A stretch of 64,000 bases of DNA from Cyclina sinensis (Eukaryota > Mollusca > Bivalvia > Venerida > Veneridae). Made by a program: the position numbers and the translations under genes. The stretch covers positions 33,753,485-33,817,484 of the forward strand of contig JAAONU010000002.1 of the NCBI GenBank assembly GCA_012932295.1, given 5' to 3'. Shown piece after piece: positions 8,849-20,322 of the stretch (position 1 is its first letter; every line of letters starts with the position of its first letter). The notes under the pieces were generated by a model, which ran no database searches, was not told where the DNA came from, and worked only from the letters and a program-made list of their open reading frames with translations.

Positions 8849-11800
8849 GTTTGACCTGTTATGATTGTGGACTGGAAACGATGACCCCAACACGACTGTG
8901 TAATGTTACAACCACATGTCCAACCCAACAGGTATTAAAAATCGTGTAGACGTAGCCTGCATCAAATCCCAACTGGATGTGCAAATCTTAATTACAATGT
9001 AAATAATTAGTCTCCTACCGGTGTTTACACCAGACGGAACAAAGGGTTTGCCCTTCGTTTGTCTATCTGAAAATCTGGATCCTGCTATAACATAAAAACC
9101 GTATACGATTAGTTGATACAACTTGGTAGATGGCAATAAGGAGATTATGCATGTCACTTTGTTTTTCCCCTCGGATCAAAATTATGGTTGCCATGGTAAC
9201 GGAAATAGGCAATATATGGCTTTAACAGGTGGATCCTTTTATAATTAAAAGTATATGCGCGGTAGGTTGTACTATTCAGATCACCAGCTGATCTCTGTGC
9301 AGATGATACAGTAAGGTGTACAGGATTTTTATTTTTCATGTATTGACACTAATCTTGTCCTCTGAACTCTGTCAAATGTCATGTACTATTAAAAAAAACT
9401 CATAAACTATGTGAGCAATACTTATAATGGAAGCACTGGAGATATAGCTTTAAAGATGTATGCCATGGTATATCAAAGTATATGATATTAAATTCATGAA
9501 TGTAATTTTCAAATTTTGGTATTTACAAGGCGGAACCGGTAGGGGACTTATGTGTTGCAAGCAACACCAGTGTCATGTTATAATTGATATTAATGAGATT
9601 TTATTTCAATGGACAACTTTGTTGAAGTTGCCGGAGATTGTTAAGCTCTGTCTATCTATAAAGATATAATAATGCAAATTCCGTAAAAAGATTACACTGA
9701 AACCAGAGTGCATAGGTTCCGTGCGTAGTCTCTGCGGCTAACTTTTTGAAAACTAAGGAACAGACTATATTGCGTGCTTTAATTGGTGCGTTTATTTAAA
9801 ACACACACACACACACACAACTTTATAAAAGGGCATCGGTAAGAACTGAGCAGTATTATGGTGCACTAATGTATATATATAAAAAGAAACTGATCAATAG
9901 TGCTTTTAAATTTTACTTCAATTTATTTTTTCTATTTAAAAGGGATAAATTAAACTGAGTCAGGAGCAGCAGGTGCGTGAAATATGCCTCTGGAAGTAGT
10001 CGCTTTGTGCAAATCTTAAACTATAGTTTGTTTTAATTCTATAGTCTGTTCAAGGCTTAACTAGATCTGTTTCTATTGTATTTTGTTATTACATCGGCAC
10101 TCTTTGATGTTTACATCAATGCTTTCCTTGTAATCTTCAATAATATTCTCAAGTAACAGAGTTTGGAGACATAAAATAATGATATTACAGGATAGCCTCA
10201 AGTCACCGGAAATTAAACAGTAGAAAAACAGTAGAATTTATTTTTGATACAAATCACGTTCTTGTCCTGTCATTATCAGAGATGCCTTCTGAAGTCGCTT
10301 GTTTCGACATTGGATGGACATAGACAGTATGAAATGAGATGTGGAAATATTGAGGTAACATTTTCACTCATTCATTTTGAGAATAGAAATACGACATAAC
10401 CAGATTGTGGGTACCGGATGCTCATATAACTGTCGCACCCAGCAGAATTAAGTTATTTTAACCTATTGCTAGAAACCATCCCATTTAATAGACTGGCTCT
10501 TGTACATGCTCGCTATGGTGAGTTTAAATATCCAGTCGACGAACCAGTCAAAGGGGCGGATGGTCCAGTGGTAACGCATACACCTTGAAAAAGGGATCTC
10601 AAGTTAGATCACCTACTCTTTCAGTATCATTGCCGCTGTTCTTTCGAATAAGACGTTAAGCTGAGATTCAATGTATCTGCGTAGGTCGGTCATATGGGCA
10701 CCTGGTACCGACGATTAATAAACTCAAATAGATAGGGACAGACAAAGGTTAGCCCATTAAATAAGTCTTGTCATACAACTGAAACCAACAATTCCCGCAA
10801 GTGCTCAGTGATTCGAGAAGAATGTCTTTTGTATAGTGTATAGGTACCTATAGTGTACTTTCGTTGAATTAGTGACTTTTGTAGTTTAGAATTGGCATTC
10901 CTTGTATGAGAGCCAAATAAGTAATAGTTTTTGGATGATCCTTTTTTCTATTTGCCATCATTCTCAGCTTCTCAGCTATATATCTTTCGAACTTTTCTTG
11001 TAAAATCTCTGAATTGTTCGATGCTTTGACAACTCACATGCAGTATGATTATATATGATAACTGATTTGAAGGAGTGTGACGGGACGGAGATTGTTCCTG
11101 TTGGAAAACGTGCTGTGTTCACCAGGAGCTTGACACTGGACTGCTGTACAACAGATCTGTGTAATAAACCCGTCTTAGGTCAGTGGATATAAGCTATTCG
11201 AGTTTTGTTTTAAAACACAATATCCATGCAAATCATAGCAAAGTGAACAACAATTTCTTGGAATTCTCAACTGTGTAAACTGACGCCAGTGACTTCGTAA
11301 CATTTATCTTTGTTGTAAATGATTTTACAATAATTGTTCTTGGCCTAAAGCCTTCACTTGGCGTTTGTGCTGATATAAATTAAATGGTAGGATACAATGT
11401 CATCGCGCACCTGTTTCATGCTCTCACGCGGACCATTTTTTTGTCAAGAATCCATCGCTTGAAAGGTAAAATGGTCTTTTTAAATAAGAAATCTGTAGAG
11501 CTACAAAAAAAATCATTTTGTGCACCGAAGATTGGCTGGTGTGCTTTGTATTTACGTAAAGAATTTTTATAATGTAAAGTTCTAGTTTAGGCCTGAAAAC
11601 GGCTAAAAATTTTTTCTGAATGCATGCTGAAAAAACTTTCACCCGTTTACAGGCCAAAACTAGAATCTTACACTCTAACTTTTTATGTAAATACAAAGCA
11701 CACCACCTATGGTGGCCTTGACCTTGACCAAGTGACCTCAAACCTAATCTAAGGGTAGAGGTCCATGCAAAGAACCTACATACCAAATACCAAAGATATT

Positions 11801-13998
11801 GGTTTATAAGAAAGGCTCTATGAAGTAAAGCAGATAAATCTAATGTTAGCCTTGGTGACTTTTACCCCAATCTAATGGAAAAGGGTTCATGCAAGGTGTC
11901 TATATACCAGATATTCAAAATATCCTGAATGCCTTCTGAGCATAACCTAAGGTTTCAAACAAGAAGATTTTCAAATATTAAATATTTAACACAAATAGGA
12001 ACCCGCGGTGAGGCCAATTTTGACCCAAGGGACATAATTTGAATAAATTTGGCAGAGGACCGCTAGTCAATGTAACACCAAAGAGTATCAGATAAGATAC
12101 TTTTTTTATCTTCCCTATATAAACCTATGTAAAGTCATGTGACTTACCAGAGGCATAATTTAATCAATCTTGGTAGAGAACATTTAGATGAAGCTGAATG
12201 CAAAATATCTAGGGTCTATAGCTAACGGTTTCTCACAAGATTTTCAAACATTTTACATAAATAAGCCCCAGGGGAGGGACCAATCTTGACCCCAGGGACA
12301 TAATTTGAACAAACTTGGTAGAGGTCCACAATTCAAAGCTTCATGCCAAATTTCAGAACTCTAGACAATGTGGTTTCAGATAAGAAGATTTTTAAAAAAT
12401 GTATTCTATATTTCTATGTACAACATGTGACCCCTCGGTCGGGACTCACAGTGACCCTAGGAACATAATTTGAATAAACTTGGTAGAGGTCCACTAGACA
12501 ATGCTACTCACCAAATTTCAGACCTCTGGGCTGAGCAGTTTTAGACAAAAAGATTTTTTAAATCTTTTAGACAAAAAGATTTTTCTATATTTAAATGTAA
12601 AACATTTGACCCCTCAGGTGGGGCCAATAGTGACCCTAGGAACATAATTTGAACAAGCTTGATAAAGGTCCACTAGACAATGTCAAATCTTAAAAATTCT
12701 AGGCCTTGTGGTTTCAGACAAAGATTTTCTTCTATATTGCTATGAAAAACTTGTGACCCCTCGGGCGGGGTCAGTAGTGACCCCAGGGAATTTTTTGTAG
12801 AGGTCCGCTAGACAATGCTACACACCAAATTTCAGACCTCTGGGGTTAGCAGTTTTAGACAAGAAGATTTTTAAAGATTTTCATTGTTGTTGCCATAGCA
12901 ACATAAATTCTTCATGGAATGGTATTCTTTGAACAACTTTGGTAAAGCTTCATGCAAGAGACATTCCTGCAAAGTTTTATCATCTTTCACCCAGTGGCTT
13001 GGGAGGAGATTTTGTTTAAAGCAAAAAGTTGAAAACCCACAATCACTAAAATACACGACTTTCTTGTTTCCCTTTCATGTTGATATCCAATCCTTCCGAT
13101 AAGTCATGATTTAAACTCAAGATTTCTCTTATATTCAGGAGGAAGTTGTAGCCGTGACATTGAAGTGATGCTTGAGGATTCTACAAGTGTTTCAGTGGCT
13201 GATCATCAGATCTTGGTGCAATTCCTCAAGTCACTCGTCTCAAAAATGAGCATTGGCGCACAGGCAAACCAGGTATATTTCCGTAAATATCACTCAAACG
13301 ATGTATTATATCTGTAGTAGGAATGATCCTAAAGTTATTTTCTTTTCTATTAAAGTTTAAAGGCTCATTTCACAACAGTCTGGGGAAAGGAAACACACCA
13401 ATAAAATAAGAAAGAGAGCGCGATATTAACTTGAGTATTGAATTAGCTCTAGCATGTACTGATTATTGACTGATTATTCAGAAATGATTTCTTAACAGAT
13501 CAGAATGTGTAGATTCTAGTTTTTACACAGTAAACTCATGAATTCCAGATTGGTCTGGCAACATATGATACAAATGTTCATAATGAATGGGATCTCGACA
13601 GGCATCTTACTCAAGCCGAACTTCATACTGCATTTGACAAGCTGACGTTCAGTTACCGCCCCAAGAACACCGCCGACATACACCGTGTTGTAGATTTTAT
13701 TGTTGACCACGCCCTGAGACACATTAATGGAGACAGATACTTGTTTCAAGACTCCGTTATCATTTTTGTCGACCAAAATGCGCATGTAAGACTGAGAAAT
13801 TCTATTATAGATGAACAAAATAAGCTCAACACTATTGCACGTGATGTCGTCCTCGTTGTCATTGGGGCAGGACAAGATTCACCGGAAATGACGCAGTTGT
13901 ACCAGTTGGCTTCAAGTTCTGGTCACGTGGTTCATGTTCCAAGTTACAGTAACTTGGCTGGCTTAGAAACCAAACTTATAAGTTTATTGTGCAAGTAA
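8849..13998 (+). CDS. Ly6/uPAR-vWA domain protein (five exons; first exon not found)
   Basis: The exons are 8849-8931, 10280-10354, 11073-11178, 13139-13272 and 13549-13998; all introns are GT-AG and phases agree (1,0,0,1,0). Exons 1-3 encode a Ly6/uPAR three-finger domain: LTCYDCGLETMTPTRLCN at the start, further cysteines in exon 2 (RCLLKSL..., YEMRCGNIE), and the diagnostic CCTTDLCN end in exon 3. Exons 4-5 encode a von Willebrand A domain. Its metal site is partly kept: LEDSTSVS has Glu at the first DxSxS position, with Thr in KNTADIH and Asp in IIFVDQN. The protein ends ISLLCK with no anchor visible. The total is about 280 aa plus a missing signal peptide. It is likely secreted or extracellular; the ligand is unknown. 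AATAAA follows at 14015. Introns 2 and 3 carry a SINE and pearl-like repeats. Confidence 0.78.
9801..9819. repeat. (AC)n microsatellite
   Basis: About nine AC dinucleotides in intron 1 of the Ly6-vWA gene. The remainder of 8932-10279 is AT-rich intron with nothing else supported. Confidence 0.9.
10553..10760 (+). mobile_element. tRNA-derived SINE in intron 2
   Basis: GGGGCGGATGGTCCAGTGG resembles a tRNA 5' half with a pol III box A (TGGTCCAGTGG at 10561-10571). A degraded box B (AGTTAGATCACC) lies about 40 bases later. The following body (TAAGACGTTAAGCTGAGATT, GGGCACC) resembles the conserved central region of molluscan SINEs, in which 'gacgttaaa' is typical. The 3' end is uncertain. Family name not assigned. 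Confidence 0.6.
11539..11703. repeat. Foldback (inverted-repeat) element
   Basis: GGTGTGCTTTGTATTTACGTAAAG... at 11539-11600 is the imperfect reverse complement of ...ATGTAAATACAAAGCACACC at about 11640-11703, giving stems of about 60 bp around a short loop. It lies in intron 3 of the Ly6-vWA gene, directly before a pearl-like repeat array. Confidence 0.7.
11700..12960 (+). mobile_element. Pearl-like family B repeat array (diverged)
   Basis: About seven diverged repeats of roughly 160 bases. Recurring blocks are GACCCCTCGGGCGGGG, AACAAACTTGGTAGAGG, TCCACTAGACAATGCTACAC and GACAAGAAGATTTTTAAAG. These blocks are the same as in the better-preserved family B element at 56300-58465. Neither the left hairpin nor the ACGG tail is visible, so the ends are eroded. 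The whole array is within intron 3 of the Ly6-vWA gene. Confidence 0.75.
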
Positions 13999-14014
13999 AA
14001 GCTATCAAAAGACT

Positions 14015-14020
14015 AATAAA
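14015..14020 (+). terminator. Polyadenylation signal of the Ly6-vWA gene
   Basis: AATAAA lies 16 bases after the stop codon at 13996-13998. This is very close, but it is the only good signal nearby. Confidence 0.55.
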
Positions 14021-14029
14021 CTTGTTTCT

Positions 14030-15765
14030 TATCTTATAAATAGATTTAGGCAAACAAAATAGGGCTATTTTAAGATGTTTTGTGATTTTATGCAGTACAT
14101 TGGAAACTGGGATAATGAAGTTATGTTGAATGACTGCTCCGAACTGAAATATCTGTGAATTCTACTGAATAATGTACAACCCTGTCAGAGAAATAACAAC
14201 TGCTGTTTGTTTGTTTTAAACACTTAATACATTGCATGCATAAATTGCAGTTACCTTTATCATAGAGTTATATTTGAGCTTGATGGCGACGATTTGGTCG
14301 AGGGTAAAGAAATCTGTTTGTTGTTATATTATATATATTTAAACGAATGAAACAACCTGTCATCATATCTCAGATGTCTAGTGATTTCAGAAACTAAGTC
14401 ACCATCTCAGATTAAAGGAAAACCCTGTTGCAACCCTAGAGGTCAATTATTTTTACCTATTCTGCCCGAACCTTATTAAGGGCATTTGTGCTGATAGTAT
14501 TTAAAAGGATGCTAGAGGTCACATTTTTCTATCTATTCTTCCTGAAACTTTTTTCAAATGTTTATCTTGTTTTTTTTTTTAGATAAGTTCCAAATTCGGT
14601 CAAATCCAAGTAAATCGTTTTTACCATTACCGTACTTAGTTCAAATGTTTACTTCCAGAACTTGTTTATATTGTTTCTTTTGGTGAAAAAAGTGGGTTAT
14701 ACATATAAAACATTTTGGTTACCGGGAAAGATCAAAGGATTGTTTCGCTCAAGATAATTAAGATGTTTTATGGTGATGCCGAGATTGTTGGGTCAAAACA
14801 TAGGTAACCAGCTTAGATAAAAAAATAGCCATATACTCTTTCTAGTGATGTTTCTTTTACCGTTTGCTGAAACTTCTTCATAATGATTATCTTATGCCTA
14901 AGAATCACTCTAAGTAATCTTCTGGGTCATTTGGGGTCATACATGAGGACATAAGTTCAAGTTAATAGGAAACCTTTTTACCACTGAAGATGCCACATTT
15001 CTATCAAATCTGTATAAAACGTGGTCATCTCTTGGAAGACATTTAAAAATAGTTCGAGTGAAAAAAACCGTTTCGAATGATTGTCATGATGATATTGTTC
15101 TCAAGATTGAAATAATTTACATGGAATAAAAAAAGATTAGACTAAAATTAATGAAATGGTATTTCTGTTCGACCCATTACGTTTTCAGTAAGGACAGTGT
15201 AATTCAGGCGATATAGGATCATCATGTATTATATTTCAAGACCAAAAAAGTAAAGTATACAGTTTCTGTCTGGTGGCAATGCCACATTCTGAACAGAGAA
15301 GTGTTAAAAATGAACGAGGTTCAATTACCTTGCCTCCAGACTTCAGCAGTCTCCTTCTAAGAACAAAAAAACTACAAACACAAAATGTATTTTTTGTAAA
15401 GTAGCTGGAGTTACCAACTGACTGTTCCATTTATTAACTCTTCAGTATTAATACAATTATTATCCAAATCTCATTTAATAATACAAATTACTCCACAAGC
15501 ACATGTCAACTATTCACCATATATTTTATATATGCAACATACTAATAGTTTATAAAAGACTGAATGACAAAACTTTATAAAACATTCATATAAATGCGTT
15601 ACACTTAGCACCTCTCTAAGAGGCAACAACAGCTTGACAAACATACAATATTATAATGAAGAGTGCATGTCACACAATAGATACACCAATATTATGATTA
15701 ACTCAATATGAATTTTCTCGCGTTTTACATACAATCTAACAGACTCTTCAAAAATAAATAATAAT
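14030..15765. other. AT-rich intergenic stretch, no gene recognised
   Basis: I saw no long frame, no RNA gene and no recognisable transposon. A 28-base minus-strand segment at 15333-15360 is flanked by plausible splice sites but is too short to support. Confidence 0.5.
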
Positions 15766-15769
15766 ATTG

Positions 15770-17302
15770 AACAAGAGAGCCATGATGGCCCTGTATCGCT
15801 CATCTGAGTATGACTGCTTTTAACAAAGTTGCTATGGACCTGGTTAATTGACCCCAGATGACCCGTATTCGAAACTGACCTAGAAATTATTGAAATATAT
15901 TTGGACTGAAAATGTAACCTCTAGAGTGTTAAGAAGGTTTTTTCATTTTTGGGCTCTGTGACCTAATTTTTGACCCAAGAGGACCCATATTCGTATTTGA
16001 GCTAGAAATAAAAAAAAACAACCTGTCTGACAAATTTCCAGGATATTTGAACTGAAAATGTAACTTCTTGACTGTTAAAAAGGTTTTTACATATTTGAGC
16101 TCTGTGACCTAGTTTTTGATCCCATATGACCCATATCCAAATTTGAGCTAGAAACCACTGAAACAACCTTGCTGACAAATTTCCAGGATATTTGGACAGA
16201 AAAAGTAGCCTCTAGAGTGTTAACAAGGTTTTTCTATATTTGGTCTCTGTAATTTAGTTTTTGACCCCAGATAACCCATATTCAAAACTGAGCTAGAAAT
16301 TACTGATACAATCTCTCTGACAAAATCCATGGACTTTGGACTGAAAATGTAACCCCGAAAGCATTAACAAGGTTTTTCCATATTTGGGCTCTGTGACCTA
16401 GTTTTTTTATCCTAGATGAACCTTACTCGAATTTGAGCTAGAAATCATTGAAACAACCTTCTGACAAATTTCCAGAAAATTGGACTGAAAAGTAGCCTCT
16501 AGAGTGTTAAAAAGTTTTTTCTATTTTTGGGCTCTGTGACCTAGTTTTTGAACCCAGATGACTTTTTTCGAAAATGAGCTAGAAATCATTGAAACATTGT
16601 TCCTGACAGATTTCCAGGTAATTTGGACTGAAAATGTTACCTCTGGAGTGTTAAAAAGGTTTTTCCATATTTGGGGTCTGTGACCTAGGTTTAAACCCCA
16701 GATGGCTCATATTCGATCTTGAGCTAGAAAGTTCTGAAAAAATTCCGGGATATTTGGACTGAAAATGTAACCTCTAGTGTTAACAAGGTTTTTCTATTTT
16801 TTGGCTCTGTGACCTAGTTTTTTAACCCAGATGACCCATATTCGAACTTGTGCTAGAAATCATAGAAGTTACATTTCTGACAAAATTCCAGGTTATTTGG
16901 ACTGGAAATGTTAATTCAAGAGTGTTAATATGGTTTTTAAATATTTGGGCTCTGTGACCTAGTTTTTGACCCTAGATAATCCATATTCGAACTTGACCTA
17001 GAAATCATCGATACAACCTTTCTGACAAATTTCCAGGATATTTGGACTGAAAAAGTAGCCTATATAGTGTTCACAAAGTTTTTCTATATTTGGTCTCTGT
17101 GACCTAGTTTTTCAACTCAGATGACCCATGTTCGAACTCGTCTGAGAAATTAATGCGACAAACATTCTGACCAAGTTTCATGACAACTGAGGCAAAAATA
17201 TGACCATTAGTTTGTTTACAAACTAATTGTGGACGGAGGGACGACGGACAAAAGGCGATCACAAAAGCTCTCTCTGTCACTACGTGACAGGTGAGCTAAA
17301 AA
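15770..17302 (+). mobile_element. Pearl-like family A element, full-length
   Basis: The left end has a hairpin (GAGAGCCATGATGGCCC, one arm mutated) followed by ATCGCTCATCTGAG. The core holds about ten tandem units of about 145 bases, each with GGCTCTGTGACCTAGTTTTTGACCC, TATTTGGACTGAAAATGTA and GAGCTAGAAATCAT blocks. A GGACGGAGGGACGACGG stretch precedes the right hairpin CTGTCACTACGTGACAG and the end GTGAGCTAAAAA. The inner left motif GCTCACCTG and right motif CAGGTGAGC form a short terminal inverted repeat. No protein is encoded. This matches the pearl / Helitron-associated type described in bivalves. Confidence 0.8.
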
Positions 17303-17473
17303 TACACCTCAGATTAAGTAGGTTACATATTATATGTGGTGCCTGAGTGAGAATGTTTTAAAATCAAAGTAAAATACTACTGTGCCCTTGCTGTGATAAC
17401 ACGTATGAATATTAAATAAAACATAAAACATTTAAGTTTAACAACTTCTCCCTTCTACAAATATATATAAATA

Positions 17474-17515
17474 ACAAGAGTGCCATGATGGCCCTGGATC
17501 GCTCACCTGAGTAAA
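17474..17515 (+). mobile_element. Left end of another pearl-like element
   Basis: AACAAGAGTGCCATGATGGCCCTGGATCGCTCACCTGAGT repeats the family left-end hairpin and TIR, followed by sequence unlike the family A core. It is a truncated copy or a different family with a short core. The stretch 17515-18240 otherwise shows nothing supported. Confidence 0.65.
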
Positions 17516-18372
17516 TAATATCAATGAAATTCAACAAAAAGTTAACTCTGTGAGGTAGTAAATTACTAATCATGGTAACAAAATTCATCTTATCCCTACA
17601 CATATCGTTGCTATTTCTACCTAACATAATAATTCACTTCACATGCAGCTTTGTTTTATATTTATTCATCTCTTATCTTTATCTTAGTTTAACAAAGATT
17701 CCTCAATTTTGAGTTAACAGTGTGACCATACCTTGTGATATGATGTTGAACCAAATTAGATGACTCCGATTTTGCATGAAAAAATTGTGAACATGTAGTT
17801 TTAGCATGAGCGGGGCGGGCACGTTTAAAGGGTTTTAAATTTCTTCCTCATTGGGAATCTTTTTTGGCACACTGATTTCATAGAGAACAGTATATCTGAG
17901 GAATGAATGAATGGAGTTTTATGACCCGTCGAAAACTATGGTCATTTTGGGCACAAATAATATTGTATAAAAAAGATCTAAGAAGTAACTACTTTGTTAA
18001 AAAGTTGCAATGATGTAAAGCTGTCGATAGTATGTAAAATATGATGTAGTTAAAAGTTTTATATGTAAAAAATAAAACAATTATATCTTGTTAAAAATGT
18101 TGATATCTTTAAAAAATTTAAAGATTTAGTTTGGCCGAACAGAACCGAACAGTTCATGCATTTTTTGTACATTGAAATATTTATTTCGTATTGGAGCAGT
18201 CAACACAGTCAATACAGTCAATAAAAATGTGTTTAACTGTAAGATCTGTAAAACAAAGAACACACTGTTGGACTGGTTCCCCTTTCAGAAGATGAGAGTG
18301 AGTAAGGTAAGAATGTCCAATACGTAGACGACAAGGGACAATTTCTTCTCTGCGTGATGGTCTAAAAGCAAT

Positions 18373-18882
18373 CTGATTAAAATCATATCCTAAACATCGC
18401 TATTCTATGAGGATCTAAGGACGACCAATAGAAGGTCACCTTCTCGTGACCTATCCATCAGCCAATCAGAGCAACTCTTCCACCCTCATGGAAGTAAATG
18501 TTCAACTTGTGAAAATCTATTTATATAGCTGGGATCCCAAACAATTATCTGCCATGTATAAACTGTCACCGAACTCAGTTAAATTTATTTGTCAAAATCT
18601 TTCAAAATAATGAGATTTATGTTTGTGATTAATATCATTTTTCAAAATGTCTAAGCACTTTCAATCTCCGCTAATAAACATTGTTATGCTAATGAAGTTT
18701 ACACGCTGTTTGAACACCCATTGTGTACAGGTAAGCTATCGAGACGCGTCATAAGCTGCAGTGTCATTGGCTGAGATATAAATAAAATAGTGGGAATTCC
18801 AGGTTATCGAGAAGACAGGAATGAATGCGTCGTCTTCAGATCTAACCGTAGGGAGATCGTGAACTTCAGTCAGGTTGGGTCT
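18373..18882. mobile_element. About 510-bp insertion with 10-bp target duplication in the LINE
   Basis: GGTCTAAAAG occurs at 18363-18372 and again at 18883-18892. The LINE reading frame runs SFRP on one side and FRPSRREEIVPCRLRIGH on the other, so the sequence between is extra. It has no long frame. The element type is unknown; it could be a SINE, a solo LTR or another short element. A 10-bp duplication is longer than typical for most DNA transposons. Confidence 0.6.
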
Positions 18883-18899
18883 AAAAGATAACAACCACT

Positions 18900-20200
18900 C
18901 TCCTAGGACAAGTTTAACAGAAAACAATTTATTTGTTTGATACATAGGATCTTCCCAAGTTGTCTGCTAGACTTTCTGTATAAAACTATTGACAATGGAT
19001 TTAAAATCACTGTAAGGAACACGGAAAGGTAAAACCTCGGCATTAAGAGCTGTTTTGGCTGCTTTATCTGCTGCCTCTTTGCCCTGAATTCCAATATGGC
19101 TAGGAAGCCAACAAAATATTATCTCAGAATCCTGAAGAAGATGAGAAAGTTGTTGTAACAAATCAACAACCAGAGGATTGTCAGTATTTTCATGATCAAG
19201 GGCTTGCGTAAAGAGTCAGTGAAAATTAGATATCTGAAAAAAATAGCGGTTACCGTTAATCGGTAACCGTGCATTATTGGAGTTCGATTATTTTATTCTA
19301 TTCTATTCTATGATAGGCATTTTACAGCCCGAACGTTTGTTACGGCTACACCGCCCTGCTACTTCCTTTTTCGATTTGGCGAGTCTACGATAAGGTTGGA
19401 AAAAGGTTGTTTAACATTTGTGTCAAAAATAATTTAAATCAGTTCGTTATTCTTGCCGTTTAATTTGTAATTGTTGAATTTAAGGTAGTATTTGGATTGC
19501 GGTTTGTTTATAAGAGTCGATGGTTATGGTTTAATCGGGATTTTTGTAGATTTTATGCGAGTCAATAAATCTTCTGCTGTGAGCTGTAATTGTTTTGCAC
19601 GATTTAGGTAATTAGATTAATTTATTGTTGTTATAAAGGAGTTACGTTGTTTTAAATGAGATACGAAAAAATGTATTAAATGGATTTTCTTTTTTCTTGC
19701 ATTTATACAACTTCGACCGAGCGAAACCTTATCACAGCAGCATGCCTAAGGCTAAAACTAAATGCAGAAGCCGGACGAGGGGACCAGCAGTGTCATCGGA
19801 GCAGCCTTCAGTGGTTTCGAGTGCCGCTGTGTTAGAGCCCACATTGAGTACAGAGCCAACAATGAGTACAGGGCCCACATGGAATACGGAAGGTAATGAA
19901 GCGTTTGTTTCTGGCCCAATACCTGTCGTCAGTTTACATGACCAGTTAGGCTTGCATGTTGTTCCTGCCACTAAAAATAAGATTATTTCTGGTTCCTATG
20001 TTGATTTTGCTGTGTTTTTGGAAACTAAAATAATCATCAGTTTCAATTTAATCTAAAGCTAGTCCAATTTCTTTAAGTTCAGCTGAAAAGATAGAAGAAT
20101 TATCAGGAAGACGAAAGGAAAAAGTTCTATCTGCTATTACAGCTGCAGCAGCGACACTGCTGTTTTGCTTGGAGCTATCTGTGTAAAAATGTCATAATTA
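18900..20200 (-). pseudogene. LINE RNase H domain, split by an inserted fragment
   Basis: The first half at about 20200-20056 (minus) has a TDSSK-type start, AAAAVIADRTFSFRLP and FSAELKEIGLALD. The rest resumes at 19205 with HENTDNPLVVDLLQQLSHLL, then IIFCWLPSHIGIQGKEAADK, the last catalytic block. The two halves fit end to end, so the 840 bases between them are an insertion. RNase H would remove the RNA strand during reverse transcription. Confidence 0.8.
19216..20055 (+). mobile_element. DIRS/Ngaro-type gag fragment inserted in the LINE
   Basis: The plus-strand frame 19697-20056 starts near MPKAKTKCRSRTRG, runs through Ser/Thr/Pro-rich repeats (LSTEPTMSTGPTWNTE) and ends with HDQLGLHVVPATKNKII and SGSYVDFAVFLE. 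This end motif matches the Ngaro-like gag at 38769-39446 (STPISHSIPNKIIRKIESNK, FVDFASLL). The segment is flanked by RNase H sequence of the minus-strand LINE on both sides. An inverted GGTTACCGTTAATCGGTAACC sits near its left end and (TTCTA)n follows. The gag frame ends soon after the motif, so it is a truncated piece. Confidence 0.6.
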
Positions 20201-20322
20201 TAATATTGTTGTTTGATTTCAGTGTATTTAATTTTGAATATTTCAGGATTGGTTGTATCTTTCTTGTCTTTAGCAAGATCATAAATAAATTGTGGAGATT
20301 TCCAATTTTAGTTATTGCTAGG

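Noticed and set aside
15236..15430. Minus-strand frame and a 28-base segment with splice-like borders (15333-15360)
   Set aside because: No neighbouring exons or family match; splice-like borders of this quality occur by chance in AT-rich DNA.
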